From the NCBI GenBank assembly GCA_020636075.1, contig JACJYO010000001.1:682001-746000 (forward strand): a DNA stretch of 64,000 bases, given 5' to 3'. A program made the translations under genes and the position numbers. This document shows positions 1 to 15,000 of the stretch, in pieces. Position 1 is the first letter of the stretch. Each line of letters opens with the position of its first letter. This DNA comes from Lewinellaceae bacterium (GTDB lineage: Bacteria; Bacteroidota; Bacteroidia; Chitinophagales; Saprospiraceae). The notes beneath the pieces are model-generated. The model had not been told where the DNA came from, searched no databases, and was given only the letters and a program-made list of their open reading frames with translations.

Positions 1-3000
1 AGGCTGCCCAAGTGGTATAAACCGGATTTTCACCGGCTGCGCAAACAGCAGTCAGCGGATCCGGACAAGAGATTGTCGGTGCAATCTTATCCACCACCGT
101 CACTACGGCCATGCAACTTGCCGTGTTGGGCATCATAGCCCCATCGGTAGCAGTCAGGATCACAATGTTCGCGCCCAGGTCGTCGCAATCAAACGAACTG
201 TTGTTAATACCCAGCGTCATACCCGGGCAGTTGTCGCTGCTGTTGTTGTTCACGTCGGATACCGAGATGGACGCCGTACCGGAACCATTCAGCATGACGG
301 TAATGTCCTTACATACAGCATCCGGTTCCTGGACGTCGTTGACGCGTATCCGGAATGAACAAGTGATGGTGTTGCCGTTGTTGTCCGTCGCTTCGTATTT
401 GATCAGATGTGGCGAACCGCCAACACTGAACATAGAACCGGTCGGCGAACCCATTGTTTGTGTCACGCCCACTTCGTTCGGCGGGGTGCAGTTGTCGATC
501 GCCGTTGGCGGTGTCCAGTTGACCCGCGCGCTGCATTTATCGATATCATTGCTTGCAACGATGTCAGCCGGGCAATTCACCCAGTGCAGACCACCGCTAT
601 CTTCAATAATTATAGTAAAGGTTTTCGAACTTTCGCAATTGCCATAGCTGGCTGTCACGGTAACTTCCCAGGAACCTTCATCTGGTCCTGCGGTGAAGCC
701 CGGAATAGCCGGGTTCAGGCCGGTGCTGGTACCGTCGGGCAAACCAGCGTCTGCGCCACCAGTCCAGCTGTATTCGATAGCCGGGTTGTTCGGCACCGAA
801 GAGAGCAGGATAAGGTCTACTGGAAAGTTCGGGCAAAGCGGGCCGATATCAGCCAGATCGTTGATTTCGAGGACGGTACCCTGGCCAATCGTTACGGTCG
901 TCGTAGCCGTGCAGTCGTTATCGTCTGTTACTGTCACCGTATAGGTGCCGTCGGCCAGGCCACTGTTGGAAGCTGCGGTCGGCGTCAGACCTACACCAAC
1001 ACCCCAGTTGTACTTGTACGGCGTGGTACCACCTGTAGCGCTCACTTGGCCTGCGCCGTCGTTGTTGCCGTCACAGCTTTCAGGTGTTTCGTTGATAGTA
1101 GTGGCGATCAGTTTGGTCGGTTCGTGAATGTCAAAATGTTCAAGAGCTACACAGTCATTTTCATCGGCAACATATAAGATATAGCTACCTGCCGGAAGAT
1201 TATGCACTTCAATACCAGGAACGTTTGCTTCCTCATAAATATAGCCGTTGATTAATGAAAATACTGCAAAGTCATATGGGCCAACACCGCCGAAAGCAGT
1301 ACCAAGGAATCCACCATCTGCCGCACCATTGCAACTTACGTCCTGCGTAGCAAGGACAACAGCTTCCACTTCCGTCGGCTCGGTAACGGCATAAATGCCC
1401 TCCACCGTACAACCTTTCACATCCGTTACCGTCACGTGATAGGTACCGGCCGGCAGGTTGGTTTGGTCTTGCAGCAATGTGCTGACATCCGGGCCTGCCC
1501 AGTTGTAGGTAAACGGTGGTGTGCCGCCCATCGGGGTAATGTCGATAGAGCCCGTGCTTTCGCCATGGCATTTGACGTTCGTCACCGTGGCTGTCACCGT
1601 TGGTACCGGGTTAACCGTCACCGTGAAGGTGCAGGTAGCCATCAGTCCTGCGGCATCAGTCGCCTTATAGGTTACCACCGTGCTGCCAACCGGGAATACA
1701 TCGCCCGGGTTGTGCGAAGGTGTGAAGCTAACCACGCCGCAGTTATCATCTGCCGTCGGCGGAATCCACCAAACCGGGCCTGCGCCACAGATGGCTGTTG
1801 GGTTGGCCGGGCAGTTGCTGATGGTTGGTTTTTCGTTGTCGGTTACGGTTACCGTGAAGGCACAAGTGTTGGTATTACCGTGGATGTCTTCTACGTAGTA
1901 AGTTACAGTTGTTGTGCCTACAGTAAAGTTGCGATCGGCATCCGTAGAAATATTGCCACCTGCGATTTGGATAGCATTATAAGGGCCATCAATTGAGCCA
2001 TCCGGGTTGGTGTATACTACGTCATAGTGCTCAATACCACAGGGATCGGACGGGATCGGGTGGCTCCAGGCATATTGGCCGGCGCAATCACCTTCTGTAC
2101 TCAGGTTATCCGTATTGATCGACACTGAGGCCGGGCAGTTGATAACCGGTGCTTCATTATCGATTACCGTAATATTGAAACTACATGAAGCTGTGTTGCC
2201 GGCCTCATCAATAGCAATAAAGGTATTGGTAGTTGTTCCTACCGGAAATAATGATGGATTACCACTTGGCAGGCCTGAAGTTTGAACTAAATTTAAATTG
2301 CCAGCCATTTTATAACTAATCCGCACTAAGCCATTCCCTGTTCTCGAATTAGCGGTTGTTGAAGCCATCATCGAACCCGGATAAGAGATATAACTCGATC
2401 CTCCTCCTCCGGCAGAAACATAGCCACCGCCGCCGCCATACCAGCCACCACCACCGGCGCCACCTGTGCAGTACGTGTTGAGCGGCCCTGCATTTCCTCC
2501 GCTACCAAACACCCCACTCCCAGCAGATTGGCCATTACCTGTGTAAAATCCACCTGCACCACCCAGCAACTGGGTGCCACCTTTCCCATTTGTATTCACA
2601 ATCCAGGATGCCTGCCCATCCGATCCAACGTTTCCACCACCGGCGCCACCTAAGCCATTGCTCCAACCCATGCCGCCACCGCCGCCGGCAACAATTATTC
2701 TATCGGATAATGATGCCGATGTGCGAACATCAGATGCACCACCGCCAGGCCAACCATCGGTCCCCGGATTACCGCCACAAGGAAGTGCAATAGTTGCACC
2801 GCCACCATTATAGCCACCAGGGCCTAATTGAACAGTTGGCTGACCACCAACATGCACCTCCAGCATAGTATTCGGAGTGACAGGAATGAGGGCACTTGCA
2901 TAGCCTCCATAGCCTCCAAAATCACCTCCTCCTTGAGCTCCCCAAGCCTCGACTTTTATTTCTGTTACTCCATCAGGAACAGTAAAAGTTTGCATTGATC

Positions 3001-6000
3001 CTGTATACATGAATTCTGCGGAACCCATAATCATTTGTACACTGCAGTTGTCTGCAATAACGGGATCCGTATAGTTAACCTCTGCACCACATTCACCCTG
3101 ATCCACATTTACCACAATATCCGCCGGGCAATCAATTGTCGGCGCGGTGCGGTCTACCACCGTCAGTGTAAACGAGCAGGTACTGGTGTTTGGGAATCCG
3201 TCCGTTGCCGTCCACAAGATGGTATGGTCACCCAGGCCGAAGACTTCACCCACCAGGGTATTGGTATTGTTTACATCATTAACTAAAGAGAAGTTACAGT
3301 TATCGGAAGCAACCGGGTCGAGCACGGCCGTTCCGGTGTATTCGCAATCTTCATCAACATTCACCGTGCGGTCCTGCGGACACTGAAGGTCCGGGAACTG
3401 CATATCGCGCACCGTGATGGTAAACGAACAGGTGATGGTATTGCCATTGCCATCAGTGGCCGTGTAACTGATCGTATGCGGGCCTCCTACTACATTGAAG
3501 CAAGTGCCCGAGGTGCCACCGGTGGGACCGCTTACGTTTGCTGACGATGTGCAATCGTCGAGGGCTACCGGCGCCGTCCAGTTCACGTTGGCGCAACATT
3601 TATCCACATCGTTGTTCACGACGATATCCGCCGGGCAGTTCACCCAATGCAGGCCACCATCATCGTTGATCGTAATTGTAAAGGTTTTCTCATCCGAGCA
3701 AGCGCCCAGGGCAGCGGTTACCGTCACCGTATAGGTGCCTTCCGCGCCGGCTGTGAAGCCCGGGATATTCGGATTCAGACCGGTGCTGTTACCAGCCGCC
3801 AGACCCGAGCCACCCGGACTTACAGACCAGCTGTACACGATGTCCGGGTTATTTGGCGTTGCCGACAGCAGGATGGTCGGTACCGTAGCGTCCGGGCATA
3901 CCGGCCCTACGTTGGCGATATCGTTCAACACCACATCGATCACCTCGAAGATTGCCGCTGTGCGCAGGCTCGGACACGGGCAGTTACACTGCGCCCAGAA
4001 GGTGTATTGGCCTGGGGTATTTTCATTCACCGCACTGGCAGCAACCGGGTCAAAATCAGCGCCCGTACCTACCTGAGTGCCGCCGTATTGGGCATCCCAC
4101 CAAGTAATGTCCGTGCAAGGGGCATCGCCCGATTCAAAGCTGAGGTCATCCAGAACAGCGACACTACCAGCAGACTGAATATGGACATGATCGATTCCAG
4201 AATATGGAAGGCTTATCGTTTGAAGGGTATTTGTGACCGGCACTATTTGTACACCCAAGACACCACCTCCCTGATCATACGCGGTTGCAGTGATCGTTCC
4301 TGCTCGCGCGGCTTTGAAACTTACATTGCTGGCAAGCGGGGAAAAATCTAACCGCAAGGTGTTGGAATGCTGTAGATTCCTGGCTAAAAAATTGGGCGAT
4401 GAATGCCCGGACACGCTAAAGTTCCCACACTCATTCAATACCTCCCAGGAATTACCGCCAACCCCGCTAAATATTACTCCTTGTGCAGCATACTGCACCG
4501 TAAGGGGTACCTGATCATCAAAACTGCAAGGCACCGGCGCATCATCAAAATTGATCGTTTGCAGAGTACTACCACTGGTAAATGGGCAGGAAGCGCTCAG
4601 CACTGCTTGGCCGCTATCGTCACCGGCACAGATAGAAGCATTGTCTGTTTGCGGAGAAACGGGGGTATCCTTAACAACCAGCCATATCGCGCGCACCTGA
4701 ACACAGCCGCTTGCCGTCTCAATGCGGACGTAGATCGTCTTGCTGTTCGAATTAAACGGTGCATTGGTTGCAAGCGGGTTAAGGTCGTTTTCAGCGTCAA
4801 ATTCAGTCAGGTGGTAACTCACGCTATTGCCGCCGCTGGTGCCGGCTGCGCCGTCGCCATCCACATCCGTGCCCGAGCTGTTCTGGGCGCCGGCGGGGTC
4901 TTCGGCATCAACAAGGTTAAAGTCGGCAAAATTGCTGCTTGGGAATTGCGGGCAGGCCATCAGCATCACAGAATTGACCGCCGGCACCGGGTGAATCGTA
5001 ACATTCACCGGCGTCATGGCTGCCGAGCAGCCGTTAGCGTCGGTTACGCTCACTGCAATTGTACCATTCGGGCCATTGCCCCAGACGACTTCAACGAACA
5101 TGGCGCCGTCACCGCCGGCAATAATAGTGCCGCCCGTAATAGTCCAGTCAATACTGGTATAAGCGGCGCCGGCGGGTACTTTCAGCGCATAGGTAATGCC
5201 GTTCGCCGCAGAGCCTATGCCTGCAACGACATCGTTAAACGAAGGTATAGCACACACCGGTTCAGGCGCAGCCGTCAGCATAGGCGTCGGTACCGGATGT
5301 ACCGTTACTTTAAAGCTGCAAACAGCCGTATTTCCGCTGTTATCCACAGCTGTGTAGGTCACTATCGTCATGCCAACCGGGAATACATAGCCGGGGGCAT
5401 AATTTTTGGTATAGCTCGACAAACCGCAGTTATCATCGGCAGTCGGAGCCGTCCAGAATACCGGACCTTCGCCACAGATCGGCGCCGGATCGGCCGGGCA
5501 ATTTGAAATCACGGGCGGCTCTTCGTCCACCACCGTCACCTCGAAGGAGCAGCTGATGGAATTAGCGGCGCCATCCACATAAGTATATTCGATGGTGCTG
5601 GTGCCTAGGTTAAAGGCCGTGTTGGCAGCCACCATACCTGGTGTGCTGGCCACTACTGTAGCACCGGAAATGGTATAACTCAGCGTTCCGGGGCAGTTAT
5701 CGGATGCAAACAGGGCATCCAGCGCGCCGGCCGAGCTGGTCCAGGTGCACACACCCGGATCGGTGTTCATCGTGAGGTCGGGCGGACAAACCAGCAGTGG
5801 CGTCTCATCATCGACCACTTCAACAGTGAAGTTGCAAGTGGCGGTCAGAGTAGCGTTATCGGTTGCCGTATATTGAATATTGTAGGTACCCGGAGCCAGT
5901 TGCTGGCCGAGGTACGGACCACCGACAGAGGTTTCCTGTACGGTGGGAGTACCGCAGTTGTCTTCAGCAATCGGGATCGACCAGATTACGCCGGAGGCGC

Positions 6001-9000
6001 AATCGGCATCCACGCCGATGGTGAAGGTGATGTTGGCCGGGCAGTTTACGAAGCTTGGAGGTTCGTTGTCGGTTGCGGTTACGGTGAAGGCACAGGTTGT
6101 TGTGTTGCCGTGAATATCTTCAACGTAATACGTAACAGTCGTGATCCCTACTTCAAATTCCCTCGTCGTCGTGAAGACGGTATTATCATCAATTTGGCCA
6201 TACTCCGATACATCGAAAGGGCCATCAATCGTGCTGTTCGGATTGGCATAGGTCACCCGGTAGGTATTGATTCCACAATTATCGTGTGGGGTTGGCGGCG
6301 CCCAAGTATAGGTTGCTGCACAATCTCCCGTTCCGCCATCTGTTGTGGTGAGTACCGTAGTTAAGCCGGAACAATCGATCGTCGGATTTTCTTCATCGGT
6401 TACGGTTACTTCAAAACTACATGTTGCCATGTTACCGGCTTCATCAGTCACTTTAAAAATATTAGCCGTTGTTCCAACCGGGAATGCTGCACCCGATGGA
6501 AGGCCCGCCGTTTGGACCAAAGGACTGGAATAGGTAATCGTAATTTGACCGGCTCCCGCTTTTACGCCTTGCGCATGAAGAACAAGCGATGCAAGTGGGT
6601 CCGTATACGAACTGCCACCGCCGCCGCCGCCAGTCCTACCACCGCCGCCGCCATACCAGCCGCCGCCGCCGCCGCCGCCGCCGCCGGGGAAGCCTGTGCC
6701 GGAACCGCCTTGTCCAAGCGTTCCGGATGTTGCCGGAGCAACACCGGTACCTCCGGCAACTTGTGTTCCACCTAAACCACCGGGATCAGAACTCATACCA
6801 ACAGTAAAGTCCTCCCCATCGGCACCGATCAAACCACCGCCGTTTCCGCCATTCGCATCCGCACTAAATGTTTTTCCGCCGCCGCCGCCGCCGCCGGCAA
6901 CTATGACCCGGTCTGCCAGGGTATTACCGCCCTGGCGAATATCCGAAGCGCCACCGCCGGTACCTGCATAGTCGGAAGGATCTGAAGTTGGCACAGTTGT
7001 ATTACCGCCGCCATTGAATCCACCATTTTGGCAAGGCAGCGGACTTGTCGAAACGCAGGGGTACCCTTCCCCGCCAACATTGAGATACAGGGTTTCTCCG
7101 GGTGTAACCGCCATAGTCGCCGTCACCCGGCCGCCCAATCCGCCGACCGTACCAGAACCCGTACCGCCAGCTGCGCCCAACACCTCAACATGAATTGAGG
7201 TTACGCCCGCTGGAACCACCCATGTTTGTTCGGCTCCGGTGTAATCAAATTGCACACTTAGCGCCGAACTAATCAAACAGTTATCGCTCACCGTCGGCTC
7301 ATTAAACACCACGATGGCGCTGCATTCGCCGGGGTCGTTATTCACTACAATATCCGCCGGACAGTCAATCGTCGGTGCTTCCTCATCCACTACCGTCACA
7401 TTGAACGAACAAGTGATCGGATTCACGCCATCGGTGTACGTGTATTCTACGGTGCTGACGCCGCTGTTAAATACGGTGCCTGCCGGTACCATACCCGGTG
7501 TGCTGGCCACTACCGTAGCACCGGAAATTGTATAACTCAGTGTGCCCGGGCAGTTGTCCGAAGCAAACAAAGGATCGAGCGCGCCGGACGGGCTCGTCCA
7601 GGTGCAAACACCGTCATCGGTGTTTACCGTCAGGTTGGGCTGGCATACCAGAATAGGCGTTTGATCATCGACCACTTCAACAGTGAAGTTGCAGATGGCT
7701 GTCAGGTTAGCGCCGTCGGTTGCCGTGTATTGAATGTTGTAGGTACCCGGCGCCAGTTGCTGGCCGAGGTACGGACCACCGGCAGAAGTTTCCTGTACGG
7801 TGGGTGTGCCGCAGTTGTCTTCAGCAATCGGGATCGACCAAATCACGCCGGAAGCGCAGTCGGCATCCACACCGATGGTGAAGGTGATGTTGGCCGGGCA
7901 GTTTACGAAGCTTGGGTTTTCGTTGTCGGTGACGGTTACGGTGAAGGTGCAGGTGTTCGTATGGCCTGCGGCGTCTTCCACGTAGTAGGTTACGGTGGTA
8001 AGACCCGTACCACCGGCTTCAAAATTCCGGGTAGCCGTTGGCGACCCGTTAGCCGTGTTGCCTGGTGTAAATACGTATGCATCAGTGGGTCCGTCAATAG
8101 TTCCGTCAGGATTTTGATAGGTCACACTATAGTTAACTAGGCCACAGTTATCTGATGCTGCAGGTATATCCCAAGTCAACTCACCGGCACAATCACCCGT
8201 TCCGCCATCGGAGGTCAGGATCGTTTCATTTGCCGGGCAGGTTATAGCCGGCGCCTGTTCATCAGTAACGGTTACTTTGAAACTACAAGAAGCTGTATTT
8301 CCAGCGTCATCTGTGGCGACAAAGGTATTTGTTGTCATTCCTGTTGGAAACATCGAATTGCTGGACAAACCGGTAGTCTGCACCAGGTTTCCGCCGGAGG
8401 AAGCTGAATATGTTATAGTCACCATTCCATCGCCGGTATTTCCTACAGCTGCCATTGGAGCACTCCCAATATTATAGGAGCCGCCGCCGCCGCCGCCAAA
8501 ATAATAGCAATTACCACCGGCGCCACCGCCGGAATAGCCGCCGCCGCCCCCCGCAGTGTGCAAATAATTGCAAATATTGGGGGTTCTGCCGGCACCGCCG
8601 CCACCGCCATAACCACCGTCACCACCATAGTTCTCTGCCAGGACGCCGCTTGGATCGATCAAGACAGAATTCCATCCTTTTCCACCGGAAGCCGAAACCG
8701 AAGTTCCATCGGAGCCAGCTGTTCCGCCGGGAGCATTTCCAAACTGGTCATGACTTCTGCTGCCTGTACCATCATTTGTTAAGGATGCATCTTTGCCATA
8801 GTAATGCGGGACTCCATCATTGGTCAAACTTGATCCACCACCACCACCCGCAACTATAAGCGGTTGCAGAGTGCCATTCAGCCAAACAAAGGTACCACCG
8901 CCACCGCCGCCGGCGCCGTTAAATTGATTACCAGTTGTAGCATTTTTACCTCTTTGCCCTACTACTATTTTAATCGTCTGACCAGGTGTAACTAAAAAGT

Positions 9001-12000
9001 CTCCACTTATAATTGCACCTGTACCGCCCAAACCATTCAGTGAAATATTGTCGCCGCCCTGTGCGCCTTTCGCCTCTATATTAATGGAGGTCACTCCGGC
9101 TGGCACTACCCAATCTACTACGGAACCACTATAATTGAATACTTCAACGATCGAAAGACCACCTAATAAAACAGGACAATTATCATCCACTGTCGGGTCA
9201 TTAAATATCACTACCGCCCCACATGCATTCGGGTCATTATTCACCACAATATCCGCCGGGCATTCAATCGTCGGCGCTTCCGCATCCACTACCGTCACAT
9301 TGAACGAACAAGTGATCGGGTTCACGCCATCGGTGTACGTGTATTCTACGGTGCTGACACCGCTGTTAAATACGGTGCCTGCCGGTACCATACCCAGTGT
9401 GCTGGCCACTACCGTAGCACCGGAAATGGTATAACTCAGTGTGCCCGGGCAGTTGTCCGAGGCAAACAAGGGATCGAGCGCACCGGACGGGCTCGTCCAG
9501 GTGCAAACACCGTCATCGGTATTTACGGTCAGGTTGGGCTGGCAAACCAGAATAGGCGTCTGATCGTCGACCACTTCAACGGTGAAGTTGCAGATGGCCG
9601 TCAGGTTGGCGCCGTCGGTTGCCGTGTATTGAATATTGTAGGTACCCGGAGCCAGTTGCTGACCGAGGTATGGACCACCGGCCGAGGTTTCCTGAACGGA
9701 AGCCAGGCCGCAATTGTCTTCAGCCACAGGGATCGACCAGATTACGCCGGAGGCGCAATCGGCATCAACGCCGATGGTGAAGGTGATGTTGGTTGGGCAG
9801 TTTACGAAGGTGGGGGCTTCGTTGTCTGAAATCGTTACCGTAGCCTCGCAAGTACTTGAATTACCGTGAATATCAACAACCGTCAACGTAACGGTATTCA
9901 CTCCGAGGTTCGAACAGTCAAAGAAGGTTTGATCCAAAGAAGTATTTGAAATCGCGCAGTTATCATAAGAACCGTTATTGACATCTGCAGCTGAAATAGT
10001 AGCGTTGCCGGAGCCGTTCAGGTTCAGGTTCAGATTGTTGCACAAAGCGGTTGGCGGCAAATTGTCGGCCACCACTATTTCGGAAATACAGGAGGCAGTA
10101 TTGCCGTTCACATCGGTTACCGTCATAACCACGGTGTTTGAACCAACTTGTAAACAGTTAAACTCTGTGTTACTCAGCGAAATATCATCAATGCCGCAGT
10201 TGTCAAAACTACCGGCGTTTATATCGGATACGCTGATTGTGGCTTCGCCATTGGCATCCAGATAAATGGGATCCGGAGCGGGATCGACTTCTGTCAGGGA
10301 GAAATCATCCAGGTTCCAGCCACCTATGGTATATACGCCGGCTGAGCCAATATTAAAGCCGAAGCGCACTTGAAGGTTCGCATTTTTATGAGCAGAAATG
10401 TCAAATATTTGATAGGTCCAACTTGGATCCATCACTCCGGGAGCAGATCCAGTTTCCCAAATACTTACCCAGTTGGTGCCATCATACACTTCGACAACAT
10501 TCTTCATAAAGGGCGTATAATCGCTATTCAGGAAGCGATAATATTCCAGGTTTAGGATGCCGGTCACACCCGAAACATCAAATACGGGGCTTGTCAGGTA
10601 GTAAAAGCCGTGAGGGCTGGTAGAGGCACATCCACCCAATACCACGGCGGCTACGCCATTATCGGCAGTAGGGGTGTTATCCAATGCCGGATCATCAGTC
10701 ACCTGAAATACACATCCATTTGCAGTGGGGCCTATCTCCCATTCCGTACCCAAAGTCCAACCGGCAGAATTATCCGAAAAGTCTTCCGTAAAGCTAAATG
10801 CAGTGGTACCTGTGCCAAGATTCTTACACAAGGCCACAGGCAGTGTATTGTCCTCAACCAACACATCAAATGCGCAGGTTTGCGAATTTCCGCTTGGATC
10901 TTCCACCGTTATGACCACCGGAACCACATCACCGGCTACATAGGAGCCCCCTGCTGCCGGCAATTGTGTCTTAGTGAACGAGCCACAGTTATCCCAGGCA
11001 TCCAAACGGGCTGTGTAATCGCCCAAAATACCTTCGCAATTGGCATCCAGGCTGAGTATTTGATCGCCAAAGGGACAATTGAGAATGGTTGGTTTTTGCA
11101 TGTCGCGCACCGTGATGGTAAATGCACAAGTGATGGTGTTACCATTGCCATCAGTCGCGGTATAGGAAATAGTGTGCGGGTTACCAGGTGCAGTGACATC
11201 GAAGCAGGAGCCCGATGTGCCGCCGTTCGGGCCGCTGACTGTAACGTTGTTCGGGGTTACGCAATCGTCGATTGCGGTCGGCGGCGCCCAGTTCACATTG
11301 GCGCAGCACTTATCCACGTCGTTGTTCACGATGATATCTGCCGGGCAGTTCACCCAGTGCAGGCCATTGGCATCTTCGATGAAGAGTTTGAAGGTTACCA
11401 CGTCTGAGCACGCGCCCAGCGTAGCCGTAACCTCGATATCATATTCGCCTTCGTCACCAGCGGTAAACGAAGGGATAGCCGGGTTCAGTCCCGTGCTGTT
11501 GCCCGGGTTCAACCCAGAGTTTGGACCGCCAGTGACCGGCGTGATAGTCCAGTCGTATACAATGGCCGGATTGGTGGGCACGGCCGAGAGCAAAATAGTC
11601 GGGACCGTTGCGCCCGGACAAACCGGGCCAATATTTGCCAACTCGTTGATTGTCAAGGCCTGACCGGCATTGATCAGCACGTCTATCGTTGCGGTGCAAA
11701 CAGTAGTGGCATCCGTTACCGTCACCGTGTAGGTTCCGTCGGCCAGGCCACTGTTGGAGGCGGCATTTGGAGTATTGCCGGCGCCCCAGGCATAAGTGTA
11801 TGGAGGAATGCCACCGGTTGCGGTCACTGTTGCGGCGCCGTCATTTGCGCCGTCGCAGGATTCATTGGAAACACTTACGATGGACGGCGTAATAGCGGTG
11901 GGTCCGTCAATGACAAAACCCTCAACCTTTGAACAACCATTATCATCTGTTACCGTAAGCAAATAATTGTCCGGCGCCAGGTTCATGGCTGTGGATGCAG

Positions 12001-15000
12001 ATGGATGTGTTTGGATAAATCCATTGCTCCATTTGAATTCATACGGACCAACACCGCCGCTGACCGTAGCGACAGCAGAGCCGTCATTTGCACCGGCACA
12101 GGATTCGGGCAGGAAGCCGCTCATAGTTATTTGCAGTTCCGTCGGTTCGGTTATGCCGAATTCTTCTTCAACGGCACAACCGTTGGCATCGGTCACGGTC
12201 ACCAGGAAAGTGCCGGCCGGCAGGTTTATTTGATCTTCATTGGCAGGAACAACACCAGGACCTGCCCAGTCGAAAGTAAGTGGCGCCAGGCCACCGGTAA
12301 CGGTAAGGTCGATAGCGCCGGTGCTGTTGCCGTGGCAAAGCACATTGGTCACATCACCGTCTACGGTGAATCCCGGGTTTACACTAAAGGTGCGGGTAAT
12401 CGATGCTGTATTGCCACAATCATCCGTGGCCGTGTAGGTTACAACGTAGTCTCCCAGGGTATTGATATCTATTGAACCGGCAGTGGTTACAGTGCCGGTT
12501 ACATCGCCCGAGCAGTTGTCCGTAGCGGTCACACCCGGATCTACATAAACGGCGCCCTGGCAAAGTTCAATGGGGTTGGGGCCGTTGAGTACCAGCACAG
12601 GATCGGTATTATCCGTCACGGTGAAGACCTGGGTAACCGTTTTGGTGTTTCCACACGCATCGGTGATCATGTATTCACGATCGATCGTGCCACTACACTC
12701 GGTGCCGACCAACGAACCATCCAGGTGACTGACAACCAGATTGCCCTGGGCTGTGCAATTGTCAACAGCGCCTGCACCGGGCAGGTTGAGGAAATCCGCA
12801 ATGGTTGTGACGGCTGGTGGCAGATCCGTGCTGCACTCGAGGTCAGAGCCGATCGGAGCCGTGGCGTTCGGTATGGTACTGTCATCCACATGAATGATCT
12901 GGTCGCAGGTGCGTACTGTGCCGCACTCGTCGTCCATGATCGTCCAGGTACGGGTCACGATAATCGGGCATGTGCTGGTTTGAACGTCAACATATTTAAA
13001 GGTAGTCGTGCCGCAGGTATTGGTAAACTGACCGCCTTCATTGGTAAATACAGATTCAGCAACTGTTTGTTCCGTTTCATTATACGCCGGATGGCCTGCC
13101 GCCAAAATAGCATCCGTACCGCAGCCCTCCAGGGCATTTGCATTTGCATCGGTCAAATCTGCCGGGCACAAATCGATCAGGAGTTCCGAGCCTTGGCCCT
13201 GAATTTCGAACGTATACGGGTTTTCATCCGAATCGTTGTTTGCGATAACCACCGTCGTGGCTTTCGGGCCGGTAGTTGAGGGGTCAAAAGTTATGGTAAA
13301 CGTAGTCGATGAATTCGGAGCAATAGTCGTGGTGGCCGGTTGCGAGACGGTGAAGTCTGCTTCGTCGCCACCGCTAACCAGTACGGCCGGCGTGCCATCA
13401 AGAATCAAGGGGCAAGGACCGTTATTGGCAATTGTGTATGTGTAAACTTTAGTGCAACCGTCAATATTTATACAACCGAAATCGGTGCAATCGCTTACCG
13501 AGTATGCGGCATTGCCGTCGGGAATGTTATTGCTGTTGCAGGAAACGGCCATTTCCGGTTGTTCAATTGTGACCATTACGCTGGTGCTGGAAGAACAGCC
13601 GTTATTATCATCTACTGTGTACGTTATCGTTACAGTACCGTAGCTGACGCCCATTACTTTACCCGTTCCATCGACAGTGGCGATGCCATTGTCGGAAGAC
13701 GACCAGTTTTCAGTTTGAACACCTGCGGGGGCATTGGGTGTGCCGGTCAATTGAACCATAGCGTCGACACAGGTCGGGGCGGCGCCGGAGATGCTCGGCG
13801 TCGGGAGCGCATTTACCGTGATCGTGTATTCACAGGTATTGGAACAACCGTTGTCGTCGGTACCGGTGTAGGTTATGTTGTGTATGCCGACACCCGCATC
13901 CGAAGCGGTGAAGGTATAGGGGCCGCTACCAGAGATGCCCGGTCCGCTATGACTGGCCATGGTATTCGGCGAGCCGTCTGAAAGTTCAAAAGCCGGTTCG
14001 TCTACACAAACGGAAAGGTTGGGCGGACAAGTCACCGCAATCGGATCCAGAGTAATATTCACAACGGTTCCAGGGGTAACGGTCCCTTTACATAAATTAA
14101 TATCCGCAACCTCCAGGGCAAGCGGTGTACCCGTTACGCTGATGGCCGAACCCGTCGCACCGGGCAGTACTTTCATGGTCAGTTTAAGCAGAACCAGGTC
14201 GTTGAGATCCTCTCCGGTAAAATTAGCCCAGGAATACCGGATTTCGCCATTGGCGGTAATGCCAAATACGGAGGGGTCTTCCGGGAATGGGTTGCCGATC
14301 GGGTCGGCTACATGTGAGATATATTGCAGCTGAGTTTCATCCCAGTTTACGCTGAATTGCAAACCAGCAATGTCAAGATCCGAAGTGGAAGCCACAACCG
14401 TAAACATGACCATATCGTCACCGCAAGTTGCACTGGAAGGACCGTTTACGTTGAGCGTGATCTGCGGACCCGGGTCAATATTGACCGTTTCGGAGCAGGA
14501 GGAGGTGCAACCATTGCCATCCGTGACGGTAACAGTCACCGTGTACGCGCCGGAAGCCCCGGCATTTACACTAAAATTCTGGCCATTTGCAGGCCCCGTG
14601 GAATTATAATCCCCGTCAACCGACCAGGCATACGCGCTCATGCCACCCGGGGCGGAGTGCACATTGTTAGTTGAATTGGAGCAAACAACAACCGGCACCG
14701 TGATCGAACAAGCAGGAGCGGGGCTGACCGTGATGGTTTGTTCCGCCGTGGCCGTGCAGCCGTTGGCATCGGTGATGGTCACGGTGTAGGTGGTGGTTGC
14801 CACCGGGTTCACCTGGTGCGGGCCTTCGTCAGCACCAATGTTTGGCGACCAGGCGTAGGTGTACGGGCCGGTACCACCGGTTGGGACTGCCGTAAGGTCG
14901 ACATTCGCACTGGAGCAAACAGTGCCGTCGTTGGGTGTACCCGAATTTTCGGCTACCGTAATGGCAGCGGTCATATCGTTGCCATAGCCCTCGATGGAAA

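Noticed and set aside
4403..5506. 367-aa plus-strand ORF
   Set aside because: Lies antisense to the giant gene and is made of Arg/His/Ala-rich shadow sequence with no domain.
8455..8859. His/Arg-rich plus-strand ORF
   Set aside because: Shadow of the glycine-rich domain; CCG repeats translate into His/Arg runs in other frames.
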